Notes under the pieces: generated by a model
Databases searched by the model: none
The model's input: the letters and a program-made list of their open reading frames with translations, nothing else
Told to the model about the DNA's origin: nothing
Made by a program: the position numbers and the translations under genes
From: Anaerolineaceae bacterium
GTDB taxonomy: Bacteria > Chloroflexota > Anaerolineae > Anaerolineales > Anaerolineaceae
Length of the DNA: 6,023 nt
Direction: 5' to 3'
Assembly (NCBI GenBank): GCA_017995665.1
Contig: JAGOIM010000096.1
Location: 1 to 6,023 of the forward strand
In this document: piece after piece, positions 5,829 to 6,023 of the stretch
How positions within the stretch are numbered: position 1 is the first letter of the stretch
Layout of the letters: every line of letters starts with the position of its first letter

Positions 5829-5858
5829 AACAACCTTAATCGTCTTTTTCGTCTTTCT

Positions 5859-6023
5859 CTAACCCTTAATCAAGGTAAAGGATTGGCCGCGAACAATAAA
5901 TTTGTTGTTGGCTGAGATGATTTTGTCAAGGTATTGTTCTTCAACATCGACCTTGGTGTAATTCTTTTGGATATAAATCCGACCCATTGCCGAGCCGGGG
6001 ATTCCGGCAATACTGGCAATCGA
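5859..6023 (-). CDS. C-terminal end of a probable DEAD-box RNA helicase (DbpA-type RNA-binding domain), partial
   Basis: On the minus strand the frame is open from the right edge to TAG at 5859-5861, giving the last 54 residues of a protein whose start is outside the window. The sequence includes AGIPGSAMGRIYIQKNYTKV (residues 6-25), then DV, and ends IVRGQSFTLIKG (43-54). This fits the small RRM-like domain that ends DbpA/DeaD-type helicases: an Ile-Gly-x-I-x-I-like strand (here MGRIYI), a short turn, an aromatic-x-x-V-x-V strand (YTKVDV), a helix, and a final I-R-G-x-x strand. Such proteins unwind RNA with ATP in ribosome assembly or cold adaptation, and this domain anchors them to structured RNA. 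The helicase core is not visible, so the assignment rests on the tail alone. It converges on the MFS gene and probably belongs to a different locus from the glycan genes. Confidence 0.6.
   Translation of the reverse strand, partial: SIASIAGIPGSAMGRIYIQKNYTKVDVEEQYLDKIISANNKFIVRGQSFTLIKG

Larger units (their letters stand above)
5247..5858. other. Noncoding intergenic region of 612 bases with inverted and direct repeats
   Basis: No credible coding frame was found on either strand between the MFS stop and the helicase stop, although the two genes converge and would normally be separated by a short gap. Bases 5247-5380 are AT-rich with no clear terminator hairpin after the transporter. Bases 5381-5572 hold the double-hairpin element, 5605-5768 the two direct repeats, and 5771-5828 two small stem-loops. 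The size and repeat content suggest insertion of small non-autonomous elements rather than lost genes. Confidence 0.7.

Noticed and set aside
5715..5915. Plus-strand 66-codon reading frame
   Set aside because: It runs through direct repeat B, two stem-loops and then antisense to the helicase tail. It has no ribosome site and no recognisable protein features.

Overview
The window looks like bacterial chromosomal DNA of moderate GC. It has Shine-Dalgarno sites, a GTG start, tightly packed same-strand genes and then a noncoding stretch rich in repeats. I cannot name the organism from the sequence. The style of the glycan genes would suit an environmental bacterium such as a member of Chloroflexota, but that is a guess.

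Positions 1-3863 hold the end of a surface-glycan locus, all on the plus strand. It starts with the C-terminal part of a membrane GT-C glycosyltransferase of the PMT/ArnT (GT39-like) type, which runs in from the left. Next come a soluble GT2 enzyme of the dolichyl/polyprenyl-phosphate sugar synthase type (1000-1764), an extended-SDR nucleotide-sugar epimerase/dehydratase (1754-2746) and a DegT-family sugar aminotransferase (2751-3863). The last three overlap or nearly touch and are probably one operon. A plausible reading is that the SDR and aminotransferase make a modified, probably amino, sugar nucleotide, the GT2 enzyme loads a sugar onto a polyprenyl phosphate, and the GT-C enzyme uses a lipid-linked sugar outside the membrane. 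After a 96-base gap there is a complete 12-helix MFS transporter (3960-5246) with no obvious link to the glycan genes.

Positions 5247-5858 are noncoding on both strands. They hold the most unusual feature of the window: a 192-base element (5381-5572) built from two diverged, inverted copies of one bulged hairpin. Both copies begin at their outer end with GTAG and have a 15-bp stem with the same single-base bulge. The three stem positions that differ between copies all differ as compensatory base-pair changes. A GTAG head next to a bulged palindrome resembles REP/BIME elements mobilised by RAYT (Y1) transposases, though the loops are longer than usual. Further right are two 59-base direct repeats 97 bases apart, one of which has gained a perfect 8-bp hairpin, followed by smaller stem-loops.

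At the right edge, on the minus strand and converging on the transporter, are the last 54 codons of a gene that resembles the DbpA-type RNA-binding domain ending a DEAD-box RNA helicase (5859-6023).
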